Part shown: positions 16,353 to 29,699 of the stretch, piece by piece
How positions within the stretch are numbered: position 1 is the stretch's first letter
Layout of the letters: the number at the start of each line of letters is the position of its first letter
NCBI GenBank assembly: GCA_030068145.1
Contig: JAPJBO010000243.1
Location: 1-64,000 of the forward strand
Length of the DNA: 64,000 nt
Direction: 5' to 3'
From: Diplonema papillatum
Lineage: Eukaryota > Euglenozoa > Diplonemea > Diplonemida > Diplonemidae
Position numbers and translations under genes: made by a program
Notes under the pieces: generated by a model
The model's database searches: none
What the model was told of the DNA's origin: nothing
What the model saw: the letters and a program-made list of their open reading frames with translations, nothing else

Positions 16353-16777
16353 TTTTCGGGTTCAAAAAAAGCCAATCCCGCACGGACAGTATGCGGCAAT
16401 GTGCGAATACCAACGGCTGGTAGCTTTGCTTGAGGAAGCAGCACAACAATGAATTACCACTCTACTGTAGGGTGGCAGCATCCCACCTTGAACAGGCGGA
16501 AGAGGCGTTCGAGAAGCTGTCCTGATACCTGGGCCCCGCAGACTAGAAATGTGCTGAGCTCCTCCTTTGGAAAAAAACATCGAAATGTTTCAAACCGTTA
16601 CACCGCGATTGTAGTCACGCCCTTGCACGCCATCAGGCGTCTTTTTTGGTCTCGGTCTTTTTTGAAAACGGTCTTTTTTTGACAGGTGCCATTTAGGGGG
16701 GTAGGTATTTCGAAATGTAAATACCCCCCTTCATTTCTTTTGCATCTCGCATTCAATGCACACCACTTTCAACACAG
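16353..16777. other. Intron and repeat sequence upstream of the SMCHD1-like exon
   Basis: No coding exon is recognised. At 16,691-16,733 an inverted repeat GGGGGTAGGTATTTC/GAAATGTAAATACCCCC is present. The last bases, CACTTTCAACACAG, form a good splice acceptor for the exon starting at 16,778, so this is probably the end of a transposon-filled intron. Confidence 0.5.
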
Positions 16778-19161
16778 GCCGATTCACCCTTCTTCACTGT
16801 CAACGCGGCGGATGCGAGCGAATTAGCGGACAAAGCCACAGCATTGGTGGCAGGTACTCCGCTTGGCCACCCTGTGAAGCTGTCGGTCCTCTGCGAGAAT
16901 GATGAACCGAGCCGGAGCGTGCCTACAGACCGCATCTCGCTGCACATCACCTCTCAGGCGATGCCGTCCTGTCTCTCCTTCCCGGGCCCCGTCGAGCCTT
17001 CTCAGTCGAAGACCAAAGCTGACACCGACGGACTGCCGGCCGTAGTCGTTGCGTTTGATGACCTGCAGAAATACGCTCCAACGGCAGCCGGCCTGTACGC
17101 GGTGCACGGTGAGATCGACCTGAACTACCACGTCTACAGGGACCACCTCGAGAAAATGAAGCTGCTGACATTACGCCGGAGTTTGTTTTACTTCGCAGTC
17201 TCCCCTGACAAGCCCTTTGCGCTGAGAGGGAAGGTGGTGCGAGAGGCGCCGAGGAAGCGGAAGAAGGGTGTGAACGCATGGTCGGCGGAGGATGCAAGGG
17301 GTAGTGCCTGGGGGGCCTCGCATCACCTAGGCGGGGTCGCGTCGGGCAAGCAGTTGTTCGAAAAATTGTTGGTGCGAGTGGAAGACGCGCATGGCAACGT
17401 CTGCGACGGTGTTGGTGGGACCGTGTCAGCCAAGATCATGGGGTTTACGGAGAAGACCGGCCCGACCACGGTGAAAACCGCCCCAAGCCTGGCAGCAGCC
17501 GAAGGCGAGGCCGCCACTTTTGAATTAAAGCAAGGCTGCGTTGAAATCCCAGCACTCTCCCTAGGAACCAATGCTTCCCACGCACCGGAAGGCAACTACT
17601 GCTTGGTCATCAGCTTCCCACAAGGCACCGCCGGCTCCGTTACGTCGGTTACGCTACCTTTCCACTACACCGACGACAACGCGAAGGAAACCCTGCTTCA
17701 AGAGCTCGCTGCCCGCAAGCGGGACTGGGTGGCATACCAACAGTACCTCGAGAAAAAGCTCGCTCGGCATGAGGGAGAGAAACAGAAGTACTACGCAGTG
17801 GAAGGTGTGTCCCCACCCTCCACAGTATTCCACAGTAACTTCTAACTTTTTGCTTTCCACTCCCTGAAAACACTCCCCACTCCCGCTTATCACCCCGTAC
17901 TCCTAGCAGGACGCCAACGATCGTACACACACTCCTTACAGCCAAATGGGACGCACGGATGCGTGAAATCCAGCAAGAGATGCTAAACACGAAGCGGCTG
18001 AAGAGCCCGAACTGGGAGACGTTTGTGGCAAAGGATCTTTCGACGCAGACTGGCGACGCTTTGCGCAAGATGGAGCGTGAGGCGGGCGCCGCTGAGAAAG
18101 CGGGGAAGGACGCGAAGGGTCGGCGGAAGTACTACTTTCAAGACATGCACGACGGCCTCAAAATGGTCAACGACGCTAAGATGCAAGAAGGTTCCGGCAT
18201 CATCGGCGTCCTCGCGGAGCTCGGCTTCGTCGGCGACGAACAACTCGATGCGTGCCTGAGCAAGACCCTCGGACGATACATGCAGACGGTCTTGCTAGAA
18301 GGCGAGACCACCCTGGTCGACTGGAAGAAGCGCCTCAGGAACCTGCCTCCCAGTCAAAACCTGGCGTTGCTCGCGACGGACAACGTCAGCCGCGTGCAGC
18401 TGGACGCTGAGGGCAAGATTCTTCACCTGCAAACCCCCAAGCCGAGGCCGGCCGGCTGGGTAGGATACGCGGCCAATTTGGTCGAGCTGGCAGACTCAAA
18501 CAAGTACCTGCGGTCCGTGTTCTTCAGCTTGCTGGGGAGCAAAGCGGTGTTCGACACGATCGAATCTGCTCGAGCTTGGCGCCGAGAGATGCTACGGCAC
18601 AACGGAAAACCGCCTCCGCTGATATGCCTCGACGGGGAGAAGATGGAGCAAACCGGGATCGAATGGGCCGGGCAGCAGCTGCGGGACCCCGGGTTTCGGT
18701 TCGGGGCGATGCCCGTCCGCCTGACGGAGAAGTACAAGGCCATCAAGCACTTGCACAATCTGTTGGAGACGTACGACGAGCTTCTGGCTGAAAAGGCAGC
18801 CGAGCTCGCGGCGCGCCCCCCGCTGGACCCGCACAACGTGCAGCCACGGTGCCACGCGAAGGTGCAGGAGGTCGCCACTAAGATCAAGGCGATGTCGAAG
18901 GTGCTCGACCAGCCCTTGGAAACTGTCTCGACAGCGTCGCTGCAAGGGCACTTGTCAGACGCGGTCCCCGAGCAGTCACAGGTGGTCTCGGCTCAGAGGG
19001 ACGAGGCAGCAGACGGGGATCAGGAGAAGCCGTGTGTCAAGCGCAAGGTGCCCGGCGGCCCGAAGTCAGCTTTCGACTTCGATGGAGAGTCGGACAGCGA
19101 CGAGGTACCTGCTATCACCATCAAACGGCCGCGTGGGGCACGAGCGAAGAAAGCGAATTGA
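16778..19161 (+). CDS. SMCHD1/GMI1-like SMC-hinge protein, last two exons
   Basis: Two exons, 16,778-17,804 and 17,942-19,161, joined by a phase-1 GT-AG intron (gaag/GTGTGT ... TTACAG/cc) that restores VEAKWDARMREIQ. The first encodes Ig-like beta-rich modules (LFEKLLVRVEDAHGNVCDG) and a coiled coil (TLLQELAARKRDWVAYQQYL). The second contains an SMC hinge: SGIIGVLAELGFVGDEQLDA, then YLRSVFFSLLGSKAVFDTIE, ARAWRREML and ICLDGEKMEQTGIEWAG. That matches the SMCHD1 pattern (nomination of a D, transport through ...NYRKE..., T-x-DG-x-x-x-x-x-G). The tail is acidic and basic, with RKVPGG and KRPRGARAKK, as a nuclear localisation signal. SMCHD1 and plant GMI1 proteins act on chromatin or in recombination repair. 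Upstream exons with the GHKL ATPase are not in the window. The stop is TGA. Confidence 0.6.
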
Positions 19162-19657
19162 GTCTGGACGTCCAGCGTGCGGCGCAAGCTGCTTGGACAC
19201 TGCATCTAACCACATCCCACGAGGCACCAGCCTGAGACGGCGAAGGCGCAAGAGGTCGCCTGCAAGATCAAACCCTCGGAGACCGCCTGTTTGAGGATCC
19301 CGTTAAGTCAGCTTTTAGTCGATTTAGACGTACCTGACCAGGTATTTGGCAGGCTGGGTGACACCTGATCATCGGGATCAGCACAAGCTTCAGGGAATCT
19401 TGACGTGGTCTTCGATCATGTCGCTTTTACTATCTCTCTCTCTCGGAAAGTCAGCGCGATAGCGATGACAACGAGAACACGAAAAAATGACAGGAGGGTG
19501 GGACCGGGCCCTGGGACTGCTAAGGCGTGACAAACCTTACCATCTCTCTCTCTCTCGGAAATGTCAGCGCGGTAGCGATGACAGCGAGAACACATATAGG
19601 TGGGAGGGGAGAGGCCCTGGGACTCCTAAGGCGTGACAACCCCCCTGTTCCTCCCAG
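19162..19657. repeat. Downstream region with a 110-bp tandem duplication
   Basis: About 260 bases after the stop show nothing specific. At 19,425-19,530 and 19,540-19,640 the block TCTCTCTCTCGGAAA...GTCAGCGCG-x-TAGCGATGACA...CCCTGGGACT-x-CTAAGGCGTGACAA occurs twice in tandem. Confidence 0.6.
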
Positions 19658-20985
19658 CAGTGTGAGACTTAGCTAGCTATTTGGCCAGCTAGCTATTTTT
19701 AGCTATTTATAGCTAAAATAGCTGCCCAGACGACTGAAAATATGTTCACGTCTTTTTCGTCAGAAAACCCCAGGTAGGTACCCAAAAATGCAAAAAAATT
19801 GCGACGAAACCAGAGTTTCTGCCTCATTCTCGTTTTCAGAGTCGCCCAAACCCCCGCTGGTACTCCCCCCCCGCCCTCTCCGGGCTGTGTGCACACACAT
19901 AATGGGTATCGATTTCCTGGTTGGTGACATTTTCCCGCTGGTCCATGTAGCAGACCTTTTTCGACGAATTTTTGCTCGTTTTCAGCTCCGATGAAGAGAT
20001 CCGTGAAAAGTAGACCCGGAGACGAAAAACTATGTGCGTGGTTCGTGGCCTTTACAAGTTGCAGGGCGCCGGGCGTGGAAGCCGCCAGGTGTAGATTGAG
20101 AAGAACGGGAATCGATCCCCTGGGTGGTGGCATTTCCCGCCGGACCACGCGGCAGGCCTTTTTCGACGAATTTTAGGTTAGGATCAGCTGCAATGAAGAG
20201 ATCCGTGAAAAATAGACCCGGAAACGAAAAAGTATGTGCGTGGTTCGTGGGTCCGTGCAAGATGCAGGGCACCGGTGTGGAAACCACCAGGTGGGCATTG
20301 AGCAAGACGAGTATCGACCCCCTGGTTGGTAACTTTTTCTCGCTGGTCCGTGTCCAGCTGACCTTTTTCGACGAATTTTTGCTCGCGATCAGCTCCGATG
20401 AAAAGAACTGTGAAAATTAGACCCGGAAACGAAAAAGTATGTGCGTGGTTCGTGGGTCCGTGCAAGATGCAGGGCACCGGGCGTGGAAACCACCGCCGGC
20501 ACCGGTGTGCATTGGGAAGGACGGGAATCGATCCCCTGGTTGGCGACATCTTCCCGCTGGTCCACATAGCAGACCTTTCCCGACGATTTTTTGCTTGCGA
20601 TCAGCTCCGATGAAGAGATCCGTGAAAAATAGACCCGGAGACGAGAAACTATGTGCGTGGTCAGTAGTTTTTACAATTTGCAGGGCACCGGGCGTAGAAA
20701 CCACCAGCCTGACCAGGTGTGCATTGAGCAGGACGGGTATCGATCCCCTGGTGGTGGCATTATGTTGCTGGTTCACGCAGCAGACCTTTTTCGACGACTT
20801 TTTGCTCGCGATCAGCTCCGATGAAGAGATCCGTGAAAAATAGACCTGGGAATCAAACACTACGTGCGTGGTCCGTGGGTTCTTACAGGATGCAGAGCAC
20901 CGGGCTTGGAAACCACCCGGTGCGCATTGAGCAGGACGGGTATTGATCCCCAGGTGGTGGCATTATGTTGCGCGGGCCCGACCTC
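19658..20985 (+). mobile_element. hAT-like element Y1, right-truncated, with 205-bp satellite
   Basis: It begins with the family terminus CAGTGTGAGACTTAGCTA followed by palindromic TAGC-rich sequence, as in Y2. The interior is about five tandem units of roughly 200-213 bp, each with GATGAAGAGATCCGTGAAAA, a GTGCGTGGTYCGTGGG block, ATCGATCCCCTGG, and TTTTTCGACGA. No right terminus is found before the CT microsatellite. There is no gene. Confidence 0.8.
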
Positions 20986-21039
20986 GCTCCCCTCGATCGA
21001 TTTTGCGGTAATCGCCCCAAGAGTAAAGGTCCGAACGAG

Positions 21040-22695
<1,656 letters not shown>

Positions 22696-25600
22696 ATGGG
22701 CGGGGGTCCCGGGGAGGCTCCGCGAGAGGGCGCCGAAAAGGCGGACTGGCGCGGGCAGAGCGAGGATTCCGGCACGCGGCACGCGGAGGAAGCAGTGGGC
22801 GACTCGCTGTTCCCGGGTGTCCGCCAGAACCAGCATTCCGCCGCACGCCACGCGGAGGAAGTTGTAAGCGGCGAACCTGGCTCGTTGTTCTCGGGTGTCC
22901 GCCCGAGCCGCTGCGCGGAGGAAGCCGCAAGCGTCGAGCCTGACTCGTTGTTCGCGGGCGTCCGGCAGGGCCCCAATTCCGGCGACCCGGCGCAGTCGTC
23001 GCTGCGCGCGTGCTCGGCGCCGTTGGGGCAGCGGCCGATGGCCGGCGGCGGCAGCCCGCCGCTGCTGGTCCGCGGCCCCGCTCTGTTCGTGGTGGAGGCG
23101 GACGGCTCGGGCGAGGGCGCCTCGGCGTCCGGCGACACGGACGGGAGGGGGGTGGAGAGTGGCACGAACACGGACGCCAGCCAGACCGCGGTTCTCGTCC
23201 CGGTCGAGCGTGCCGACGACGACGAAGAAGACGACGGCATCCGGTCAGACGCGACCCCCACCGACGGGGGGCCGCAGGGCAAGCTGGCCGCCGGCGGGGC
23301 GCAGGTGGCCGCGACGCCGGAGCAGGGGTCCCCGCTTGGCGTCAGCGCCGTGCCGGGGCTCTACCACCAGCCGCCCGCCACACCGGCGGCTGGCGGCGAC
23401 CAGCCCCCCATGCACCCTCGGCTGCAGCAGCAGCAGCTGAGCGCGATTGATGGTCCCGTTTCTCCTGCTGCTGCTGCTGCAGCGGCTGTTTTCGTTGCAG
23501 AGGCCGTTGCAGGCGCGCGGGAGGGCGGCGCGTGTGTCCCGCTGCCGGCCGGCGACAGCAGCAACAGCCGCATCGACAACATCAACAACAGCGGTACGAA
23601 CAACGGCAGCAGCAACACCGGCGGCTGGGCCGCTGCCAGCAAGGGCGAGGGCTCTGGCAGCAACAACGAGGGCCGCGGCGCCGTTATCGACAGCGGCAGC
23701 GCGGGCCACAACGGCAACATCAACCAAGACTGCAGCAGCAGGAGCAACATCATCGCTGCGGACAACGAAACCGGCAACAACAACAACATCATCGCCAACA
23801 CCAGCGGCGACGTCGGCGCCGGCACCAGCAGCCCCGGTCCAGGCAGCCCTCGGGGGTCCTTTGCGAACTCGAGCGGCAAGCAGCAACCCGCCCTCGTCGC
23901 AGCCAACGGGAGGACCACCGTGCTTGACACGTGGACGTACGACGGGTGCGCCGATCTGCTGGTATGCGCACACCACACCCACCCCCCTTTGTCCAACATG
24001 CTAAAAGTTAAGTCTAGACTAAATCTGCGATGCTTTGCAATAAGAAGCAATCCGTTGCAACTTTTCTCGGCGGAGTGCGCAATTGAGAACATAGATGAGC
24101 GTCGGGCAAATAAAAGAGCGGCTCTTCCACGTAGCAAACTGAATCCGCACAGCAAACCAGCGACAAAGTGACGATCCACGTCCGGGATGACGTCAACGGA
24201 GTTTCCCGCAATTTCGTGTGCCGCCGGGATGTCCTCCTGCAGGAGATGCAGTACTTCAAAGCGTACCTGTCGGCGGATTGCAGCATCGAGGACATCGAGA
24301 TCAGCGTGCACTGCGACGCTTCGATCTTCGAATGGCTGATGCAGTACGTCCACAACAAGGACAGCGACGACCGGCCGCGGTCGACGCCGTCTGTGGCCGT
24401 GTCGATCCTGATCTCGTCCGAGTTCCTGCAGATGAAGAGCTTGGTGGCGGAGTCCCTCGAGTACGTTGTGCAGCACCTGCAGGAGATCATCAAGCTCCCC
24501 ATCGACCTCGACTGCATCAACAAGACCCTGCTTTGCCGGATCGCCTCGATGCTCTCGGTCGAAGCCCTGGAGAAGTTGCGGGACAGGAAGGACAAGATCG
24601 TGGGGTCGCTTTACCTCTTGAAGATCGACTCCCTCCTCAAGGCAACAGACCCCGCCGGCAAGTCGACCAACGTGCTCTACCGCTGCGTGCACTGCAGGAG
24701 GCTCTTCGCTGAGTCGCAGAAGGCGTGGTCCGTGTGCACGAAGTCGCAGCCGTTCATCACGTACCACGGCAAGTCCGTCAGCTTCCACGTCCCCGACACC
24801 CGCTGGGACGTCAGCGCCTACCTCGCCGCGCAGCGGATGAAGCGGCTGAGCTGGAAGGACGTCTACTACCGCCTCTGGGCGCTCATCACCGACGACGCGT
24901 GCAAAACGTGCGGGCACCGCTTCACCGTCAGCGAGCTCGCGCACTGCTCGTACCACCAGGCGCTGCCACGCTTCGGCGCTGATTCGTCTGTCGGTGTGCT
25001 TCCTCTCCTTGCGTTTTCGTTGCTTGGTTGAACGAATTCCTGGATGAATGCTGGATGCAATGCGGACTCATCGCCGGCAATCGTGGCGTTTTTGTTGCGT
25101 GCGTGAATCCAGCGTAGCCTGAAAAAGCGAGCGCTTCAGCCAACGAAAATGCGCGGTTATTATCGAGCTGTTCCACTCGGTTCATCATCTGCCTTCGGTG
25201 AGTTTTTTTTAGTAACAATCTTGCGGGTCGCCCTTCAATGCGTTGTGCACCTCAGGAACCATGCGCTCGGAGATTCTAAACCCCCGGATACTCAAGCGAA
25301 CTTTCTCTGGAAAACCAGCACCACAGCAACGACTCCCCCACACAGTGTGAGACTTAGCTAGCTATTTGGCCAGCTAGCTATTTTAGCTATTTATAGCTAA
25401 AAAATAGCTAAAATAGCTGCCCAGACGACTGAAAATATGTTCACGTCTTTTTCGTCAGAAACCTCAGGTAGGTGCCCAAAAATGCAAAAAAATTGCGACG
25501 AAACCAGATTTTCTGCCTCGTTCTCGTTTTCAGAGTCGCCCAACCCCCCCCTGGTACCCCCCCCCGCCCTCTCCGGGCCGTGTCACGGCGTGTGCAGGGT

Positions 25601-28600
25601 ATCGATTTCCTGGCTGGTGACATTTTCCCGCTGGTCCATGTAGCAAACCTTTTTCGACGAGTTTTTGCTCGTTTTCAGCTCCGATGAAGAGATCCGTGAA
25701 GAATAGACCCGGAGACGAAAAACTATGTGCGTGGTTCGGGGCCCTTTACAAGTTGCAGGGCGCCGGGCGTGGAAGCCGCCACGTGTGGATTGAGAAGGAC
25801 GGGAATCGATCCCCTGGGTGGTGGCATTTTCCCGCCGGACCACGCGGCAGGCCTTTTTCGACGAATTTTAGCTCGCGATCAGCTGCAATGAAGAGATCCG
25901 TGAAAAATAGACCCGAAAACGAAAAAGTATGCGCGTGGTTCGTGGGTCCGTGCATGATGCAGGGCACCGGGTGTGGAAACCACCAGGTGGGCATCGAGCA
26001 AGACGGGTATCGACCCCCTGGTTGGTAACTTTTTCCCGCTGGTCCATGTAGCTGACCTTTTTCGACGAATTTTTGCTCGCAATCAGCTCCGATGAAAAGA
26101 ACTGTGAAAAATAGACCCGGAAACGAAAAAGTATGTGCATTGTTCGTGGGTCCGTGCAAGATGCAGGGCACCGGGCGTGGAAACCACCGGTGTGCACTGG
26201 GAAGAACGGGTTTCGATCCCCTGGTTGGCGACATTTTCCCGCTGGTCCACATAGCAGACCTTTTCCGACGAATTTTTGCTTGCGAACAGCTCCGATGAAG
26301 AGATCCGTGAAAAATAGACCCGGAGACAGAAAACTATGTGCGTGGTCAGTAGTTTTTACAATTTGCAGGGCACCGGGCGTAGAAACCACCAGCCTGATCA
26401 GGTGTGCATTGAACACGGACGGTATCGATCCCCTGGCTGGTGGCATTCTGTTGCTGGTCCGCGTAGCAGACCTTTGTCGACAAAGTTTTGCTCGCGATCA
26501 GCTTCGATGAAGAGATCCGTGAAAAATAGACCCGGGAATCAAACACTACGTGCGTGGTCCGTGGGTTCTTACAGGATGCAGAGCACCGGGCTTGGAGACC
26601 ACCCGGTGTGCATTGAGCAGGACGGGTATCGATCCCCTGGTGGTGGCATTATGTTGCTGGTTCACGCAGCAGACCTTTTTCGACGACTTTTTGCTCGCGA
26701 TCAGCTTCGATGAAGAGATCCGTGAAAAATAGACCAGGGACCATCCAGTATGTGCGTGGTCCGTGGGTTCTTACAAGATGCAGAGCACCGGGCTTGGAAA
26801 CCACCCGGTGTGCATTGAGCAGGACGGGTATCGATCCCCTGGTGGTGGCATTATGTTACTGGTTCACGCAGCAGACCTTTTTCGACGACTTTTTGCTCGC
26901 GATGAGCTCTGATGAAGAGATCCGTGAAAAAGAGACCAGGGACCATCCAGTATGTGCGTGGTTCGGGGGTCCTTACAAGATGCAGGCACCGGGCTTGGAA
27001 ACCACAGGTTTGCAGTGGGAAGGACAGGAATCGATCCCTGGCTGGTGACATTTCTTGGCTGGTCCACCGTGACTCCACGTGGCAGACGTTTTTCGAATTC
27101 CTGCTCGCGATCAGCTCCGATGCGAGAAATGGACCCGGAAATGAAAAGGATTGTTTGTGGTGCGTCGGGTTTCCCCCCAGGCACTACGATACAAGTCTAC
27201 CAGCATTGTTAGCAGAGACTGCCAGAGTGCAGCAAGCCAGACCCAGGTCCAGTCCTACTGTGCAGTAGTCTACAGGGGGGAAGCCCGATGAAGGGGGGGG
27301 GGGGTAGCACGGTGTGAACCTCATGCTGATCATCTGCCTGAAAAATCCCGGTAAACTGTGGAAAACGGCACAAAATCCGAGAAAACAGTCGGAATAGTGA
27401 CATTTCCGTTGAAAATGCTCAGTCAGCTATTTTAGCTATTTTAGCTATTTTCAGCTATAGCTAGCTAGCTATAGCTAGCTATCAGCTAGCTATAGCTAAG
27501 TCTCACACTGCCCCACACACCTACAACCCCGGATACCCAAGCGGACTCTCTAAAACCAATAACAACGACCCCCCCACACACCTACAACCCCGGATACCCA
27601 AGCGGACTTTCTCTCTAAAACCAGCAATAACAACGACCCCCCCACACACCTACAACCCCGGATACCCAAGCGGACTTTCTCTCTAAAACCAGCAATAACA
27701 ACGACCCCCCCACACACCTACAACCCCGGATACCCAAGCGGACTTTCTCTCTAAAACCAGCACCAATAACAACGACCCCCCACACACCTACAACCCCGGA
27801 TACCCAAGCGGACTTTCTCTCTAAAACCAGCACCAATAACAACGACCCCCCCACTCACAGGCGTGTACCCTTGCTGCGGTGCCGAGGTGCAGCGGTTCGA
27901 GGGCGGCGCCGCGCGCCCGCCGGGGGGCTGCTGCTCGCGGTACCACGTGCTGTCCGACGAGGGCCGTCGGGAGTCGATCATGGCTGTGGTGTCGAAGCAC
28001 GCGGACGTCCTGGCCCCGTGGGAAGGCGGCGGCGGGCACCCGGCGCCGGCGGACGCCGGGGCTGCGAACAGCCTGTACGCAGACCCGGTCGACGTGTCCG
28101 ACGACTCGGACGGCAGGTCGTCGAAGAGTTCGTCCGACTGCGACGCCTTCGGGCCCGACTGGAGGAGGCGCTCCCGGTGGGCGCTGGCGGCCACGAAGCC
28201 GGCGTCCTTCAGCGAAGGGGACATCGTCCGCCGGTCGCTGCAAGGCACGTGCCTGCACCCGCCGCCCGCCTCGCAGGTTGCCCCCCTGCAAGCCGCCAGC
28301 CAAGGCGGCCCCAGCGCAGGCCCCGGTGTGCCCCTCGGTTCGCTGGCTCCGGGGAATCCGGCCGGCGGGCGGGGGAAGAGCGTGGCCGGGGGGTCGTCGT
28401 ACTCCGTCGGCACCCGGAAGCGGCGGAAGAAGCGCGCCACCCCCGCCTTCGCGTCCAACAACGCGTCGATCTCGTCGGCCAACAGCGGCGGCAACGGCGG
28501 CGGCGGCGCCGCGCCGGGGGCGGGTTGCAAAGCTTCGAACGCTCCGCAGCAGCTGCAGCAGCAGCACTCGTCGTCGTTCAACGGGCTTCTTCCGCTGACG

Positions 28601-28981
28601 GGCCCGTCGCTCGACTGGTGGCAGCGGTTGGGGCCGAAGGGGCGGACGGCGTACTGGGCGGACATCCAGCGGGAAGACGACGCGCGCCGCATGAAAGACT
28701 TGGTCCAGTGCCTCGAAAAGCAGAGGGTCGACCTGGACCCGCACCCGGCGGCCGGGCACCCGCTGGCGCAGCCGCCGCCGCCGCCGCCGCAGGGGGCGGC
28801 GCGGCAGGGGCCCGAAGGCGCCAAGCCCACGGCACCGGCCAGCCACGGCGCGTCGTTCTGCAAGCCCGACGGCGGCAACGCCCCCAGGCCGGCTCCGGGC
28901 AGGAAGGGCAGCAGCTGCGCCCGCAAACCCGGACCGCCGTTCCAAGAAGCGAGCGACAGGCGGCACTCTGCTTATCGGTGA
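22696..28981 (+). CDS. SANBR/KIAA1841-like BTB-domain protein, three exons
   Basis: Exons 22,696-23,961 (start uncertain), 24,153-24,993 and 27,861-28,981. Intron 1 is phase 0 (CTG/GTATGC ... CGCACAG/caa) and intron 2 phase 1 (GTCG/GTGTGC ... CTCACAG/gc). Exon 1 is low-complexity and begins with three approximate copies of a HAEE..SLF.GVR unit. Exon 2 encodes VTIHVRDD, CRRDVLLQEMQYFKAYLS, a BTB-like fold, then CVHCRRLFAES, CKTCGHRFTVSELAHCSYH. Exon 3 continues VYPCCGAEVQRFEGG and ends with WADIQREDDARRMKDLVQCL. This domain order and the YPCC-x-x-x-x-x-RF motif match SANBR (SANT and BTB regulator of class-switch recombination in vertebrates; role in protists unknown). An N-terminal SANT domain is not visible. 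Intron 2 is 2.9 kb because it contains transposon Y2. Confidence 0.65.
25343..27510 (+). mobile_element. hAT-like element Y2, complete non-autonomous copy in an intron
   Basis: 2,168 bp from CAGTGTGAGACTTAGCTA to its complement TAGCTAAGTCTCACACTG. It is flanked by the direct repeat CCCCACA (25,336-25,342 and 27,511-27,517), which is 7 bp, or 8 if the first C of the left end is counted. Both ends carry palindromic TAGCTA-type subterminal repeats. The interior holds about eight tandem units of about 205 bp. No transposase. It lies inside intron 2 of the SANBR-like gene, inserted in a local minisatellite. Confidence 0.9.
25590..27125 (+). repeat. 205-bp satellite array inside Y2
   Basis: Units are marked by GATGAAGAGATCCGTGAAAA at about 25,684, 25,889, 26,090, 26,296, 26,508, 26,710, 26,911 and a degenerate one near 27,118. 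Spacing is 201-212 bp. Each unit contains a tRNA-like 3' half (GGTATCGATCCCCTGG then GGTGGCATTT) resembling a B box, plus a looser A-box-like TGGTTCGTGGG about 75 bases upstream. Diverged units also occur at 32,990-33,330, 38,779-39,017, 43,779-44,131 and 54,780-54,840. Confidence 0.85.
27518..27858 (+). repeat. 61-70 bp intronic minisatellite, five copies
   Basis: Five units CCTACAACCCCGGATACCCA plus AGCGGACTTTCTCTCTAAAACCAG... ending just before the exon 3 acceptor. A sixth, diverged unit lies on the other side of Y2 at 25,270-25,340, so Y2 inserted into this repeat. Confidence 0.9.
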
Positions 28982-29205
28982 TGGCAGGGAATGTTGAGAG
29001 CGGCTGGGAAAACGAGCTTGGGCGAGGTCACTGTGACGTCGGCTGTTAGCCTGCAAAAGGAAATTGTCGCAACCGGCTTCCGTTTGGCTTTCGAAATATG
29101 CTGCTTCCTCACTTTTTCCTGGTGCTTAGCAGTCCAGGCCGGGTTCCACCTCGGACCGCCATTCCAAGAAGCGAGCGACAGGCGGCACTTCGCTCGGTGA
29201 TCGGA
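28927..29205 (+). repeat. 54-bp duplication of the SANBR-like gene's 3' end
   Basis: The last coding bases and stop region (28,927-28,981, CGGACCGCCGTTCCAAGAAG...) recur at 29,152-29,205 with about four changes. Between them is unrelated sequence. The second copy may be part of the 3' UTR or the scar of a local duplication. Confidence 0.7.
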
Positions 29206-29699
29206 TCTTGCAGCCTCGCGGACTGCAGACTCGCAGCAGAGATTGTACACAACGTGACCAACCGGCTTTCCCTTGGCCTGCTCGCAGCCCGCAACGATTA
29301 GGCTACCGTGCGTCAAGTTTCCAGAGTTGTCCTCGTCCGCTCTCCAGAAATGAAAAATTGAGTGGTGGTGAGAATACATTCGGTCGCCAAACGAGGTGCG
29401 ACACCGCCAGACGCGATAGTCACTCGAAATTGCGGTGAGAGAGTAGTCAGGCTCGAACGCGGCATCAGGGCTGGTCGCTCATTCGTTTGGGAATCAGTGG
29501 TCCTACAAGGCATTGCGAAGCGTAGAAACACAAATAGCACACAAGCAATTCAACAGTAACAACGGGCCTGCCTTCCTTTCCCCGGCTGCCAAATGTTTCC
29601 GTCCCTTCGGATTTGCTTTCATTCTCATACGTTTCCATGAAGATTATGGATCCTGTCACCTGGGCCAGGCTGGGGCCTGTGGGACCCAAAACGGGCTGC
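29206..29699. other. Unassigned region downstream of the SANBR-like gene
   Basis: Nothing recognisable. Probably 3' UTR or intergenic sequence. Confidence 0.4.

Noticed and set aside
23361..24956. 531-codon minus-strand frame opposite the SANBR-like gene
   Set aside because: High-GC antisense shadow of exons 1 and 2; it runs through the intron, has no domain, and the plus strand has family motifs and splice sites.
27821..29056. 411-codon minus frame and a second 392-codon plus frame over SANBR exon 3
   Set aside because: Arg/Pro/Ala-rich out-of-frame translations typical of GC-rich coding sequence. The YPCC and QREDDARRMKDL motifs are only in the called frame.
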